Shown: positions 54,901 to 63,510, counted from the first letter of the stretch. The stretch is DNA of 64,000 nucleotides from Pseudomonas capeferrum (GCF_000731675.1 NZ_JMIT01000001.1:312712-376711), one strand, 5' to 3'. Notes: generated from the sequence alone by a model not told the origin. Translations and numbers: made by a program.

Positions 54901-57900
54901 GGACACCGTGCTCGATGCCGGCGACGTGGCCTTCCTCAACGAGTGGCTGCTCAACCCGGTGACCGCACTGCCTGCCAGCCAGGCCGAGATCGATGCGCTG
55001 GTGTGGAATGGCGAGCGGTTGTTCCAGGCGGCCAAGTTCGGCACCGAGATGCAGTATCAGCACCTGGTGTTCGAGGAGTTCGCGCGCACCATCCAGCCTC
55101 GCGTCGACCTGTTCTTCGCCCCGACCCAGGTGTATGACGTCGACCTCGACGCCTCGATCGTTGCCGAGTTCGCGCACACCGTGTACCGCTTCGGCCACTC
55201 GATGTTGACCGAGACCGTCGACCGTTACGATATCGACTTCAACGTGGTCAAGGACCCGGCCAGTGCCAACCCCGAGCAGCAACTGGGCCTGATCGCCGCG
55301 TTCCTCAACCCATTGGCGTACGCCGCCAGTGGGGTCACGCCAGAGGATGCGACCAGTGCCATCGTGCGCGGGGTGACGCGCCAGGCCGGTAACGAAATTG
55401 ACGAGTTCGTCACCGAGGCGCTGCGCAACAACCTGCTGGGCCTGCCGCTCGACCTGCCGGCGATCAACATCGCCCGTGGCCGCGATGTGGGGATTCCTTC
55501 GCTCAACGCCGTGCGCCGCGACATCTACGAGCAAACCGGCGATACCCAACTCAAGCCGTACACCAGTTGGGTCGATTTGGTGCAGCACCTCAAGCATGCG
55601 GAGTCGTTGATCAACTTCATTGCCGCCTACGGCACGCACAGCACCATCACCGGTGCAACCACCCTGGTGGACAAGCGCGCGGCAGCCATGGCGCTGGTGT
55701 TCGGAGGCGACGGAGCGCCGGCGGACCGCCTGGACTTCCTCAACGGCACTGGGGCCTGGGCCAACGTGACACTGCCCGGCAAGGATGGTGTGCTGGGCAC
55801 TGCCGATGACCTGAGGGCTGTGACAGTGACCGGGGTCGATGCCATCGACCTGTGGATCGGTGGCCTGGCCGAAGCGAAAGCACCCTTCGGCGGCATGCTC
55901 GGCTCGACCTTCAACTTCGTGTTCGAAAACCAGATGGAAAAACTCCAGGACGGCGACCGCTTCTACTACCTGGAGCGCACCTCTGGCCTGTCGATGAATG
56001 CCGAGCTGGAAAGCAACTCGTTCGCCAAGCTGATCATGGCCAACACGTCGGCCACCCACTTGCCGGGCCTGGTGTTCTCGGACCCGGCGTTCTACCTCGA
56101 AGTGGACCGCAGCAAGCAGTTCAACGATGGCCTGGGCAATGCCGACCCGCTGGGCGATAACGGCCAGCAGGTGGTGTTCCGCGACAACCCGCTGACTGCA
56201 GGGCCCGACACCAACTACATCCGCTACGCCGGTGAAGAGCACATCGTGCTGGGCGGCAGCAACGGCGATGACATACTCGTCTCTGGCGGTGGCGACGACA
56301 CGGTCTGGGGCGATGCCGGCAATGACCGCATCGAAGGCGGCAACGGCAACGACCAGCTGCGCGGCGGTGCCGGTGACGACATCATCAGCGACGTGGGCGG
56401 CGACGACAATATCCAGGGCGGCGACGGCAACGACGTGCTGCACGGCGGTAATGGCATCAACCTGATCATCGGTGGTTTTGGCAACGACTTCATCGTCACC
56501 GGTGAAGACGCCTCCGAAGCCATTGGCGGCCAGGGCAACGACTTCATCCTGGGTAGCAAGGCCAACGAACAGGACATGGGCAACGAAGGTGACGACTGGA
56601 TCGAGAAGGGCACCTCGGACGGTGCGCCTGGCGACAACTTCGACCCGCTCGGCAACGACCCGGTGATCGGTAACGATGTGTTCATCGGCGGCAACGAGAA
56701 CGACAAGTTCAACGGCGAAGGGGGCGACGACATCATGGTCGGCAGCCTCGGTTTCGGTGACCGCTATATCGGCGGCTCGGGCTACGACTGGGCGACCTTC
56801 AAGGGCCTCGCCCAAGGCGTGACCATCGACTACACCGACCGCTTCTTCGATGTGCCGCCGGTGCCGGGCTCGGGTGCTTCGGCACTGGTACGCTTCGACA
56901 TCATGGAAGGCCTGTCGGGTTCGGCGCACGGTGACTTCCTGCGTGGCGACAATGAAGATGCCGCCTCGCTGCCCACCGCCGGTGCCACCGGCAGCGTGCT
57001 GACCAACATCAACCTGATCAACGGCCTGGCCGACCTGCTGGCTGCCGGTGCGACCTTCTACGACGGCGGCAACATCATCCTTGGCGGCAGCGGCAGCGAC
57101 CTGCTTGAAGGGCGCGGCGGCGATGACATCCTCGACGGTGACAAGTGGCTCAACGTGCGCATCAGCGTGCGCGCCAACAGCGATGGCACCGGCCCGGAAA
57201 TCGCCACGTTCGACAGCATGGAGCCGATGGTGCCGCTGATGCTCAACGGTACTTACAACCCGGGCCAGCTGGTGATCACCCGGGAGATTGTCAGCGGTAC
57301 CGACAACTATGACACCGCCTTGTTCTCGGGGGTTGCGACCGACTACAGCGTCGTGGTCGATGGCAATGCGGTCATCGTCACCGACCTGGTGGCGGGGCGT
57401 GATGGTGTCGATCGGCTGACCGGCATCGAGCGGCTGCAGTTCTCTGACCGCGCCATTGCCTCTGGCGTCGGCACGGCCGTCAACGCCGACCCATCGGGCC
57501 ACCTGGCGATCCTTGACGATGCCACGGGCGGGCGTGAGGACACACCGGTTGCCGGCCAGTTGCTGCGTGTCTCTGACTTGGCGGTGCACGATGCCGACAA
57601 CGTCAGTGCGGCCAACCAGACGGGTGCGGTCAACGGGCCTGTGGCCTACTACTGGCAGGTCGAGCAACTGCCGGGCTCGGGTGTCTATGAGGACATCACC
57701 TTCGTCGCCGCAGGCGAAGCATCGCGGGCGATCGGCAGTACCTATCGGGTGACGGACGATGTGGCGGGGTTGAGCATTCGGGTGCGGGCGGTGTATCAGG
57801 ATGCCAAGGGCACTCTGGAGATCGTCGACTCCGCGCCGAACAGCGCACCGAGCGCCGGGCCGGCCGTGACCGGGCTGCTGGTGCAGAACCAAACACTGAC

Positions 57901-60595
57901 GGCCGACCCGGCGACCATCGTCGACGCCGACGGCCTGAGCAATCCGCAGTTCAGCTTCCAGTGGCAGTCGAACCGCGGTGTCGGTTGGGTCAACATCGCG
58001 GGCGCCATCGGCAGCACCTTCGTCCTGACCCAGGCGCAGGTGGGGCAGAACATGCGGGTGGTGGTCAGCTACGTGGATGACTTCGGCGTGCAAGAAAGCA
58101 TTGCCTCCGACATCCTCGACCCGGTGGCCAACGCCAATGATGCACCGACCGGTGCGGTCCTGATCAGTGACACTACGCCGGATCAGGGGCAGGTACTGAG
58201 CGCGCTTACCGCAGGTATTGCCGACGTGGACGGGCTGGGAACGTTCAGCTTCCAGTGGCAGCAAGGCACGGGTACGACGTTTACCGACATCCTCGGTGCG
58301 ACGGCTGCTACCTTCACCCCAGGCGCGGCGCAGGCCGATCTTCAACTGCGCGTGGTCGTACGCTACACCGACGGCTTCGGCACCCTTGAATCGGTGAGCT
58401 CTGCGGCGACGGCGGTGGTGCCGCGACTGATAGGAGTGGAGCTACTGGGCACACCGGGTGCCGACACCTTGACCGGTACCTCGGCCAATGACGTGCTCTC
58501 TGGGCTGGGCGGCAACGACACGCTCAACGGCCTGGCCGGCAACGATCAGTTGTTCGGCGGTGATGGCAACGACATTCTCGACGGTGGGCTCGGTGCGGAT
58601 GCCATGAATGGCGGCGCCGGTAATGACACCTTTGTCGTCGACAACACCGGTGACACTGTCACCGAGGCAGTTGGCGGGGGCACCGACCTGGTGCAGACCA
58701 GCCTGGCAAGCTACACGCTCGGCGCCAACCTGGAGAACCTGAGCTTTATCGGCACCGGCAACTTCGTGGGTGTGGGTAATACCCTGGCCAACACCATCAT
58801 TGGCGGGGCGGGTAACGACTTCCTCAACGGTGGCGCGGGTATCGACCAGTTGGTGGGCGGTGCCGGTAACGACAGCTATGTGGTCGATACGGCTGCGGAC
58901 GTGCTGGTGGAACTGGCAGACGGTGGCACCGACCTTGTACGCACGACGATCACCAGCTACACGCTGGGCAGCAACCTGGAGAATCTGACCTACTTCGGCG
59001 CCGCCAACTTCGTCGGCACCGGCAACAGCCTGGACAACGTCATCACCGGTGGTTCAGGTAATGACACACTTACCGGCAACGCTGGCAACGACACACTTAA
59101 CGGTGGGCTCGGTGCAGATACCCTGATTGGCGGTGCCGGTGACGACACCTTTGTCGTCGACAATGCCGCAGACATCGTCACTGAAGCGTTGGGCGGGGGT
59201 ACCGACCTGGTGCGAACCAGCCTGGCGAGCTACACGCTCGCGGCCACCCTCGAGAACCTGAGCTTTACCGGCACAGGCAACTTCGTGGGGGTGGGTAATG
59301 GCGTGGCCAATACCATCGTCGGCGGCGCCGGCAATGACTTCCTCAATGGGGGGGCGGGTATCGACCAACTGGTGGGCGGCACCGGTAACGACAGCTATGT
59401 GATCGACAATGCCGGGGACGTGGTCGTGGAACTGGTAGGCGGCGGCACGGACGTCATACGCACGACGATCACCAGCTACACGCTGGGCGGCAACCTGGAG
59501 AACCTGACCTACTTCGGCGCCGCCAGCTTCACGGGGGTCGGTAACGCGCTGAACAACGTCATCACCAGCGGCTCGGGCAATGATGTGCTCAACGGTGGGC
59601 TCGGTGCAGACACCCTGATTGGCGGTCTCGGCAACGACACCTTCTTGGTCGACAACACCGGTGACATCGTTACCGAGGCAGCTGGAGGGGGTACCGACCT
59701 GGTGCAGACCAGCCTGGCAAGCTACACACTCGGCGCCAACCTCGAGAACCTCAGCTTTACCGGCACCGGCAACTTCGTGGGCGTGGGTAATACCGCTGCC
59801 AACACCATCCTCGGCGGGGCCGGCAACGACTTCCTCAACGGTGGTGCAGGTATCGACCAACTGGTGGGTGGCGCCGGTAACGACAGCTATGTGGTCGATA
59901 CCGCCGCGGATGTGCTGGTAGAACTGGCAGGCGGCGGCACGGACCTCGTACGCACGACGATCACCAGCTACACGCTGGGCAGCAACCTGGAAAACCTGAC
60001 CTACTTCGGCGCCGCCAACTTCACGGGTACCGGTAACGGCCTGGACAACGTCATCACCGGTGGTTCAGGTAATGACACCCTCAACGGTGGCGCAGGTAAC
60101 GACCAACTGCTCGGTGGCGTTGGCAACGATACCCTGAACGGCGAGGACGACAACGACAGCCTCGATGGTGGCCTGGGCAATGACATCCTGAGCGGTGGGG
60201 CGGGCAACGACACGCTGTTCGGTGATGATGGCAACGACATCTTGTCAGGTGGTAGCGGCAGCGACTTCCTCAACGGCGCGATTGGCGATGACAGGGTCAA
60301 CGGCGGCGCGGGTGATGACACGATGATCGCCAGCGATGGCAACGATACCTTCCAGTTCGGTGCGGGGTCTGGCGCCGACCTGATCATCAACTTCGATGCC
60401 AACCTGGTGGGCGGGCAGGACTTGCTGGATATCTCCGCGTTCAACATCACTGCGGCGACCTTCGCGGGCAACGTCACCATCGCCGATGTCGGTGCCGATA
60501 CGCTGGTCAGCATTGGCGCTACCGACTCGATTCGCCTGGTAGGGGTTGCCGATGCCACGACTGTGACGGCAGCGGACTTCGTGCTGGCGGGGTGA
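48950..60595 (+). CDS. pepA: giant secreted two-domain heme peroxidase with RTX repeats (PepA)
   Basis: 3881 residues. Start at ATG 48950, nine bases after GAGGG; it drops 42 residues of unrelated upstream frame. Two animal-type heme peroxidase domains lie in tandem: domain 1 (about 1-870) with distal His161 in FGQFFDHGLDL, proximal His550 in VYRFGHSMLTE and LNLARGRDTGIPTLNEARR; domain 2 (about 1496-2400) with His1698, His2083 and INIARGRDVGIPSLNAVRR. Each carries several GxDGxxGTxDD (PERCAL) calcium-binding insertions. RTX nonapeptide blocks (GGxGNDxL type) follow each domain (about 905-1100 and 2430-2640), Ig-like segments lie at about 2965-3160, and a long RTX region with three similar modules fills 3164-3780. 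The C-terminus (DLLDISAFN ending in DFVLAG) is a type I secretion signal. The T1SS operon is head-to-head. The homologue in P. putida KT2440 (PP_2561) has proven calcium-binding and peroxidase activity. Confidence 0.94.
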   Translation: MANFSKSDLEFILKQIFIAEAHAKGANLIDLLPNSQVPFGLRTVDGSFNNLVTGQSEFGAADNAFLRLLDPAYRAAYAGTGTVVDSQPRTISNLIVDQTANNPAAVEANGGAAPVISPGLDGVFGTADDKPVFFIPNQSADAGLTAGFNAWMTFFGQFFDHGLDLVTKSATDIVFIPLQPDDPLFVPNSPTNFMVLSRAVRTAGADGVVGTADDSQPNTTSPFVDQSQTYSSHPSHQVFLREYMLNAAGDPIATGRLITNRDLGADGIFGTADDGDGESGGMATWAVVKAQARDVLGINLTDADVHNVPLLATDAYGNFLRGPNGMPQVVMRISNGADGIAGTADDVTQLVEGNRAAPISLANAVSTGHAFLDDIAHNAAPVVVGGVLQADADSDVGNAQPVGAGGNNLTYDNELLDAHYIAGDGRVNENIGLTAVHHVFHSEHNRLVQQSKDTILAAGDLAFLNEWLVDDVAAIPTTPGAIAALVWDGERLFQAAKVGTEMQYQHLVFEEFARTIQPQIDEFLAPNGYDTSINPAILAEFAHVVYRFGHSMLTETVDRLDPEFNPILTDPNNPDQQLGLIAAFLNPLAFAGSGATADEAAGAIIRGVTRQVGNEIDEFVTEALRNNLLGLPLDLPALNLARGRDTGIPTLNEARREFWAATGDSQLKAYISWVDFADHLKHPASLVNFIAAYGTHASITGATTMEDKRAAAMALVFGGEGAPTDRLDFLNGTGAWANVTLAGKDGVLGTADDVTGVTITGVDTIDFWVGGLAEQKMPFGGMLGSSFNFIFETQMEALQNGDRFYYLSRMAGTNFGTELENNSFAKLIMLNSDVTHLSNTVFLTPTFTLEVNQANQFTGLGADGKADPTGGIMIYGQEIVPLVIRDNPDTVGADSNYLHYTGLDHVVLGGTAGNDIIISSEGDDTLYGDGGNDRLEGGAGNDAVLGGAGDDIITDSFGDNRLEGNAGNDVIVAGSMGVAGNLILGGDGQDFIITTEDISTTFGGQGDDFILGAKTNLPPTGNEGDDWIEKGTQDGAPGDNFAPLLGDEVIGNDIFVGGGGFDEMIGEGGDDIFVGSDAQDKMDGMSGFDWVTYKNDQVGVTVDLSLAALAQPHGNAPNQNAGVFNPVGASPASILDRFAEVEGLSGSRFGDVLKGDDVDAVTILNHGGATGSALTNVALIRGLEQFLADAGLPTTGFATGNIILGGNGSDLIEGRGGDDLIDGDKWINVRIAVYAADDVNHTGPEIASFDSMVDMIPFMLDRTYNPGQLKAVREILPGSSTGGAAFDTAVFSGLQADYVVTQNTRGTADVADDVWTVTDTVGNDGTDTLLHIERLQFSDGQRVLVAGVNAQPTGSPTITDSNAGAITVGDMLTVSMAGVLDGDNISPTNPQGLLNNTSVSYYWQFEADPGSGVFEDIILLPAGDLAFQSADGTAFKVSPDLAGLSLRVKAIYQDAHGTTEVLFSQPTAVVEAGAPVVPTAPTPVVDASEGGEGLHMVRSDLNFILAQIKIAEADAAGQDILSLIPNIRAAMGLRTVDGSNNNLMNLNGINNTQFGAADNVFPRLTDPVFNPAEGAPAGFFGPGSPAIPGSSYQQTSGAVFDSQPRTISNLIVDQTSNNPAAYATAYDPGADGVLNFGTPGNDDVLKDGVRVVASPGMDGQFGTTDDRDVYLFENTTADAGLSAPFNAWMTFFGQFFDHGLDLLTKGGSGTVFIPLQPDDPLYVPGGNTNFMVLTRATNQPGPDGLLGTADDIREHTNTTTPFVDQNQTYSSHPSHQVFLRGYQMTDQGPVATGRLITNRDLGTDGKFGSADDSEIGGMATWKVVKAQANDLLGIHLTDADVGNVPLLATDAYGNFVKGPNGYPMVVMKGADGLGGTADDVLVEGNPLAPIDLTNAVRTGHEFLADIAHNAVPVFNAGVLAPDGDALVGNAVPVNPQTGANLAYDNELLDAHYIAGDGRVNENIGLTAVHAIFHAEHNRLVAQTMDTVLDAGDVAFLNEWLLNPVTALPASQAEIDALVWNGERLFQAAKFGTEMQYQHLVFEEFARTIQPRVDLFFAPTQVYDVDLDASIVAEFAHTVYRFGHSMLTETVDRYDIDFNVVKDPASANPEQQLGLIAAFLNPLAYAASGVTPEDATSAIVRGVTRQAGNEIDEFVTEALRNNLLGLPLDLPAINIARGRDVGIPSLNAVRRDIYEQTGDTQLKPYTSWVDLVQHLKHAESLINFIAAYGTHSTITGATTLVDKRAAAMALVFGGDGAPADRLDFLNGTGAWANVTLPGKDGVLGTADDLRAVTVTGVDAIDLWIGGLAEAKAPFGGMLGSTFNFVFENQMEKLQDGDRFYYLERTSGLSMNAELESNSFAKLIMANTSATHLPGLVFSDPAFYLEVDRSKQFNDGLGNADPLGDNGQQVVFRDNPLTAGPDTNYIRYAGEEHIVLGGSNGDDILVSGGGDDTVWGDAGNDRIEGGNGNDQLRGGAGDDIISDVGGDDNIQGGDGNDVLHGGNGINLIIGGFGNDFIVTGEDASEAIGGQGNDFILGSKANEQDMGNEGDDWIEKGTSDGAPGDNFDPLGNDPVIGNDVFIGGNENDKFNGEGGDDIMVGSLGFGDRYIGGSGYDWATFKGLAQGVTIDYTDRFFDVPPVPGSGASALVRFDIMEGLSGSAHGDFLRGDNEDAASLPTAGATGSVLTNINLINGLADLLAAGATFYDGGNIILGGSGSDLLEGRGGDDILDGDKWLNVRISVRANSDGTGPEIATFDSMEPMVPLMLNGTYNPGQLVITREIVSGTDNYDTALFSGVATDYSVVVDGNAVIVTDLVAGRDGVDRLTGIERLQFSDRAIASGVGTAVNADPSGHLAILDDATGGREDTPVAGQLLRVSDLAVHDADNVSAANQTGAVNGPVAYYWQVEQLPGSGVYEDITFVAAGEASRAIGSTYRVTDDVAGLSIRVRAVYQDAKGTLEIVDSAPNSAPSAGPAVTGLLVQNQTLTADPATIVDADGLSNPQFSFQWQSNRGVGWVNIAGAIGSTFVLTQAQVGQNMRVVVSYVDDFGVQESIASDILDPVANANDAPTGAVLISDTTPDQGQVLSALTAGIADVDGLGTFSFQWQQGTGTTFTDILGATAATFTPGAAQADLQLRVVVRYTDGFGTLESVSSAATAVVPRLIGVELLGTPGADTLTGTSANDVLSGLGGNDTLNGLAGNDQLFGGDGNDILDGGLGADAMNGGAGNDTFVVDNTGDTVTEAVGGGTDLVQTSLASYTLGANLENLSFIGTGNFVGVGNTLANTIIGGAGNDFLNGGAGIDQLVGGAGNDSYVVDTAADVLVELADGGTDLVRTTITSYTLGSNLENLTYFGAANFVGTGNSLDNVITGGSGNDTLTGNAGNDTLNGGLGADTLIGGAGDDTFVVDNAADIVTEALGGGTDLVRTSLASYTLAATLENLSFTGTGNFVGVGNGVANTIVGGAGNDFLNGGAGIDQLVGGTGNDSYVIDNAGDVVVELVGGGTDVIRTTITSYTLGGNLENLTYFGAASFTGVGNALNNVITSGSGNDVLNGGLGADTLIGGLGNDTFLVDNTGDIVTEAAGGGTDLVQTSLASYTLGANLENLSFTGTGNFVGVGNTAANTILGGAGNDFLNGGAGIDQLVGGAGNDSYVVDTAADVLVELAGGGTDLVRTTITSYTLGSNLENLTYFGAANFTGTGNGLDNVITGGSGNDTLNGGAGNDQLLGGVGNDTLNGEDDNDSLDGGLGNDILSGGAGNDTLFGDDGNDILSGGSGSDFLNGAIGDDRVNGGAGDDTMIASDGNDTFQFGAGSGADLIINFDANLVGGQDLLDISAFNITAATFAGNVTIADVGADTLVSIGATDSIRLVGVADATTVTAADFVLAG
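58560..60100 (+). repeat. three near-identical RTX modules inside pepA
   Basis: The sequence encoding DTFVVDN or DTFLVDN recurs at about 58625, 59144 and 59636 (spacing 519 and 492 bases). Each module of 164-173 residues runs through SLASYTL, GTGNFVGVGN, GGAGNDFLNGGAGIDQLVG, TTITSYTL and LENLTYFGA. Nucleotide similarity between copies is very high. Confidence 0.85.
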
Positions 60596-60652
60596 GTCGC
60601 AAAGGTGAGGGCAAGGGATGCCCTCCAGGCTTGACATTGGGGCTGCTTCGCA

Positions 60653-60726
60653 GCCCATCGCGACGCAAGGCCGCTCCTACAAGAGATCGCATATTCCTGT
60701 AGGAGCGGCCTTGCGTCGCGATGGGC
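60653..60726. repeat. REP pair after pepA, 28-bp perfect inverted arms
   Basis: Bases 60653-60680 and 60699-60726 are perfect reverse complements over 28 bases, with core CGCGACGCAAGGCCGCTCC, around an 18-base AT-richer loop. It lies between convergent pepA and the chorismate mutase-like gene, so it may end both transcripts. Confidence 0.88.
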
Positions 60727-60743
60727 CGCAAAGCGGCCCCAAC

Positions 60744-61040
60744 TCACTCCCGGTCTAACGCGGCATGCAGTCTCAGCTCTTCATCGATGAACGCCGCAAT
60801 CATCGCCCGGTACACCCGTTCCACCACGTCGGGCGATGCCCCGGTATCACCGGCAATGGCACGCACTTTGGCAATCACCTGCTCGACCCGCGCCGGTGCG
60901 CGCACATCGTCGCGGGTCTTCTTAAAAGTCGCCGCCTGGGCGACCAGTTGGCCACGTTGGGCAAGCAGTGCGACCAGGTTCTGGTCGATGTGATCGATGC
61001 GCGAGCGAACGTCCTCGATCGAGGTGCAGCGTACGTCCAT
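60744..61040 (-). CDS. chorismate mutase-family (AroQ fold) protein
   Basis: A 98-residue all-helical protein of the AroQ/PchB fold: IEDVRSRIDHIDQNLVALLAQRGQLVAQAATFKK at the start gives the first long helix with the active-site Arg residues and Lys, and VVERVYRAMIAAFIDEELRLH forms the last helix. Such small stand-alone proteins act either as chorismate mutase or as isochorismate-pyruvate lyase; residues alone do not decide. Start chosen at ATG 61040 rather than the frame start at 61070. It follows the ABC operon on the same strand (57 bases after it). Confidence 0.85.
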   Translation of the reverse strand: MDVRCTSIEDVRSRIDHIDQNLVALLAQRGQLVAQAATFKKTRDDVRAPARVEQVIAKVRAIAGDTGASPDVVERVYRAMIAAFIDEELRLHAALDRE

Positions 61041-61097
61041 GTGGCGGGCTCCTTGAGGGTGTCGCAGCACAGTAGCACAGGCACGCTCGAATGCAGC

Positions 61098-61883
61098 TCA
61101 ATGCCCCACCAGCTCACCCAGCAGCCGCTGCTTGTAAGCCTGCAACACGGTACTGTCACGTTCGCGCGGGTGCGGCAGGTCGATGCGCAGGTCTTCGCGG
61201 ATTCTGCCCGGGTGGGCATCCATCACGATCACCCGGTCGCCCAGGTACAGCGCTTCCTCGATGTCATGGGTGACCATGATCACGGTGCAGCGCTCCTGCA
61301 CCCAGATGCGTTGCAACTCCTGCTGCAACCTTACCCGGGTCAGGGCATCCAGGGCGCCCAGCGGCTCGTCCAGCAGCAGCACCTTGGGTTTGTTCACCAG
61401 CGCCCGGGCAATGGCCGCGCGCTGGGCCATGCCGCCGGATAGCTGGTGCGGGTAGGCCTGTTCGTAGCCGCTCAGGCCTACCAGGGCGATATGCTCAGCT
61501 ACCAGGCGGTCCTTGTGTGTCGCCGGCATGGTGTGGTTCTTCAAGGCCAGGGCGATGTTCTGCTGCAGGGTCATCCACGGGAACAGGCGGTGGTCCTGGA
61601 ACACGATGCCGCGTTCCAGGCCCGGCCCATGGACGGGCTGCTGGTCGAGCAGGATCTGCCCCTGGTAGGCTTGGTCGAGGCCGACGATCAGCCGCAGCAA
61701 GGTGGACTTGCCACAGCCACTGGCGCCGACAATGCTGACGAATTCGCCGGGCTGGATGTTCAGCTCGATGTCCTTGAGCACCTGCATCGGCTTGCCCTTG
61801 AGAGCGTAGCTTTTGCTCAGGCCGCGAATGCTCAGTGCGCCGTGGGTGGCGGTGGTGGGTAAAGCGTGGGCGATGGCGTTCAT
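61098..61883 (-). CDS. ABC transporter ATP-binding protein (SsuB/TauB-like)
   Basis: A 261-residue ATPase: Walker A GASGCGKSTLLR (about residue 54), Q-loop Phe-Gln-Asp-His in GIVFQDHRLFPW, signature LSGGMAQRAAIARAL, Walker B VLLLDEPLGALD and the switch His in MVTHDIEEA. The sequence around the signature (GGMAQRAAIARALVNKP) is typical of sulfonate/taurine/nitrate-type importers. Start chosen at ATG 61883; the frame runs on upstream through the permease gene but that is not coding in this frame. It is the third gene of the transporter operon. Confidence 0.92.
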   Translation of the reverse strand: MNAIAHALPTTATHGALSIRGLSKSYALKGKPMQVLKDIELNIQPGEFVSIVGASGCGKSTLLRLIVGLDQAYQGQILLDQQPVHGPGLERGIVFQDHRLFPWMTLQQNIALALKNHTMPATHKDRLVAEHIALVGLSGYEQAYPHQLSGGMAQRAAIARALVNKPKVLLLDEPLGALDALTRVRLQQELQRIWVQERCTVIMVTHDIEEALYLGDRVIVMDAHPGRIREDLRIDLPHPRERDSTVLQAYKQRLLGELVGH

Positions 61884-61894
61884 GATCGGGCCTT

Positions 61895-62650
61895 TCAACG
61901 GGTCGGGCGCCAGCGCAGCAGGCGGCGGGAGAGGAGGGTGCAGAGCCAGGACATCAGGTAGCCGCACAGGCCGATGCACAGCACGCAGACCACAATGATC
62001 TCCATGCGTGCGCCGGCCTCGGCGTTCATCATCAGGCTGCCAAGGCCTGCCCCCGAGGACAGGAACAGCTCGCTGCCCACCGAGGTCACCCAGGCGAACG
62101 CCAGCGCCTGCAAGACGCCGGCGGCGATGCCCGGCAAGGCGGCGGGCAACAGGATCAGGCGCAACTGCTGTGCGCGGCTGAGCATCAGCACCCGGGCCGC
62201 TTCGCGGTGCTGGCCCTCGACCTGGCGCAGGCTTTCGAAGGTGTTGAGCACCATCGGGTACAACGCCGCCAGGCTGACGATGAGCAGCTTGGCACTTTCG
62301 CCGTTGCCAAAGCACAAGGCGATCAACGGGATCCAGCCCAGCATCGGTACCTGGCGCAGGGCGTGGAACAGCGGCGCGATCAGGCGGTTGGCCGGTGCCG
62401 ACAGGGCCATCAGCGCCCCCAAGCCGATGCCACCGACAATGCCCAGCGCCAGGCCTGTGCAGGTGCGCAGCAGGCTCGCCCACAGGTTGACCAGCAGCTC
62501 GCCGCTGCCCAGCACCTCGACCCAGGCCGCACCCACCTGGGCCAGCGGCACAAAGGCATAGGCGCCAGCGGCGTCCTGGCGCGAGGCATACTCCCACGCA
62601 CCGAGCAGCAGCAATGGCAGCACCAGGCCACGAAGACTCTTCAGGTTCAT
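61895..62650 (-). CDS. ABC transporter permease (SsuC/TauC-like)
   Basis: A 251-residue inner membrane permease with about six helices and the ABC coupling motif EAARVLMLSRAQQLRLILLPAALPGIAAG (EAA loop). Start chosen at ATG 62650 with AAGGAG six bases upstream. It is ten bases downstream of the first permease stop and 11 bases upstream of the ATPase gene. Together with the first permease it probably forms a heterodimer. Confidence 0.92.
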   Translation of the reverse strand: MNLKSLRGLVLPLLLLGAWEYASRQDAAGAYAFVPLAQVGAAWVEVLGSGELLVNLWASLLRTCTGLALGIVGGIGLGALMALSAPANRLIAPLFHALRQVPMLGWIPLIALCFGNGESAKLLIVSLAALYPMVLNTFESLRQVEGQHREAARVLMLSRAQQLRLILLPAALPGIAAGVLQALAFAWVTSVGSELFLSSGAGLGSLMMNAEAGARMEIIVVCVLCIGLCGYLMSWLCTLLSRRLLRWRPTR

Positions 62651-62660
62651 CAGCAACTCC

Positions 62661-63413
62661 TTAGCGGCTCTGCCAGCGGGTAAACCGTCGCTCGACGCGA
62701 CGCAGGCCGAAGTCCAGGGTAAAACCAATCACCCCGGTGATCACCACCCCGACCATCACCACATCGATACGCAGCATCTGCCGGCCCATTTCGATCATCT
62801 GCCCCATCCCACTGTCTGCAGCCAGCAGCTCGCACGCCACCAGCACCACCCAGGCGCGGGTCAGGGCCACGCGCACGCCGGTGACGATCGCGGGCACGGC
62901 AGCGGGCAGGGCGATAAGGCCGACCAGCGTGGTCCAGCGCAGGCGGTACACCGCTGCGACTTCAAAGTGGCTGCGCGGGATGGCGCGCACCCCTTCACAG
63001 GTGGCCAGGGCCACGGGGAAGAACGCGGTCTTGGCGACGATGACGATCTTGAAGGTTTCATCGACGCCGAACAGCAGCACGAACATCGGGATCAGGGCGA
63101 TGCTGGGGATTTGCCGGAGGGTGTGAAACAGCGGCGCGCAGTAGGCCTCCACGGTTTTTGACAAGGCCAGGGCGGTGCCGAATGCCAGGCCCGCCAGCGC
63201 ACCGACGACAAAGCCCAAGGCCAGGCGCGAGAGGCTGCCAGTGAGGTGCTCCTGCAGTTCGCCGGTGGCCAGCAGGTCGGTGAAGCTGTGCCAGACCTCC
63301 AGCGGCGGGATAAGCAGGTTGGCAGGGAACAGCCCGGCGTTGGCCAGCAGGGCCCAGAGGGCGAGCAGGGCCACGGGGGAAATCAACCAGGAGAGGAGCG
63401 AGAGCAAGCGCAT
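62661..63413 (-). CDS. ABC transporter permease (SsuC/TauC-like), first gene
   Basis: A 250-residue permease with about six helices and the EAA-type loop HFEVAAVYRLRWTTLVGLIALPAAVPAIVTG. The N-terminal hydrophobic segment SLLSWLISPVALLALWALLANAGL is a membrane helix. Start chosen at ATG 63413; the in-frame extension to 63590 is Pro/Arg-rich and not protein-like. It heads the operon with the second permease and ATPase. No periplasmic binding protein gene is visible in the window; the receptor gene upstream may be followed by one further upstream. Confidence 0.9.
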   Translation of the reverse strand: MRLLSLLSWLISPVALLALWALLANAGLFPANLLIPPLEVWHSFTDLLATGELQEHLTGSLSRLALGFVVGALAGLAFGTALALSKTVEAYCAPLFHTLRQIPSIALIPMFVLLFGVDETFKIVIVAKTAFFPVALATCEGVRAIPRSHFEVAAVYRLRWTTLVGLIALPAAVPAIVTGVRVALTRAWVVLVACELLAADSGMGQMIEMGRQMLRIDVVMVGVVITGVIGFTLDFGLRRVERRFTRWQSR

Positions 63414-63510
63414 GGCAGGCCTTGGGGGGAGCAGACGATGGAAAGGGCTATCGCAAGAGCTGTGCCAGGCGGCCGGGGCCCGGAAATACGGCGGCTGAGG
63501 AAGGGGTGAT

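Noticed and set aside
54071..58345. Very long open frame on the minus strand opposite pepA
   Set aside because: High-GC third-position bias leaves antisense frames open; the product is His/Val/Arg-rich low-complexity, and the plus-strand gene has complete domains.
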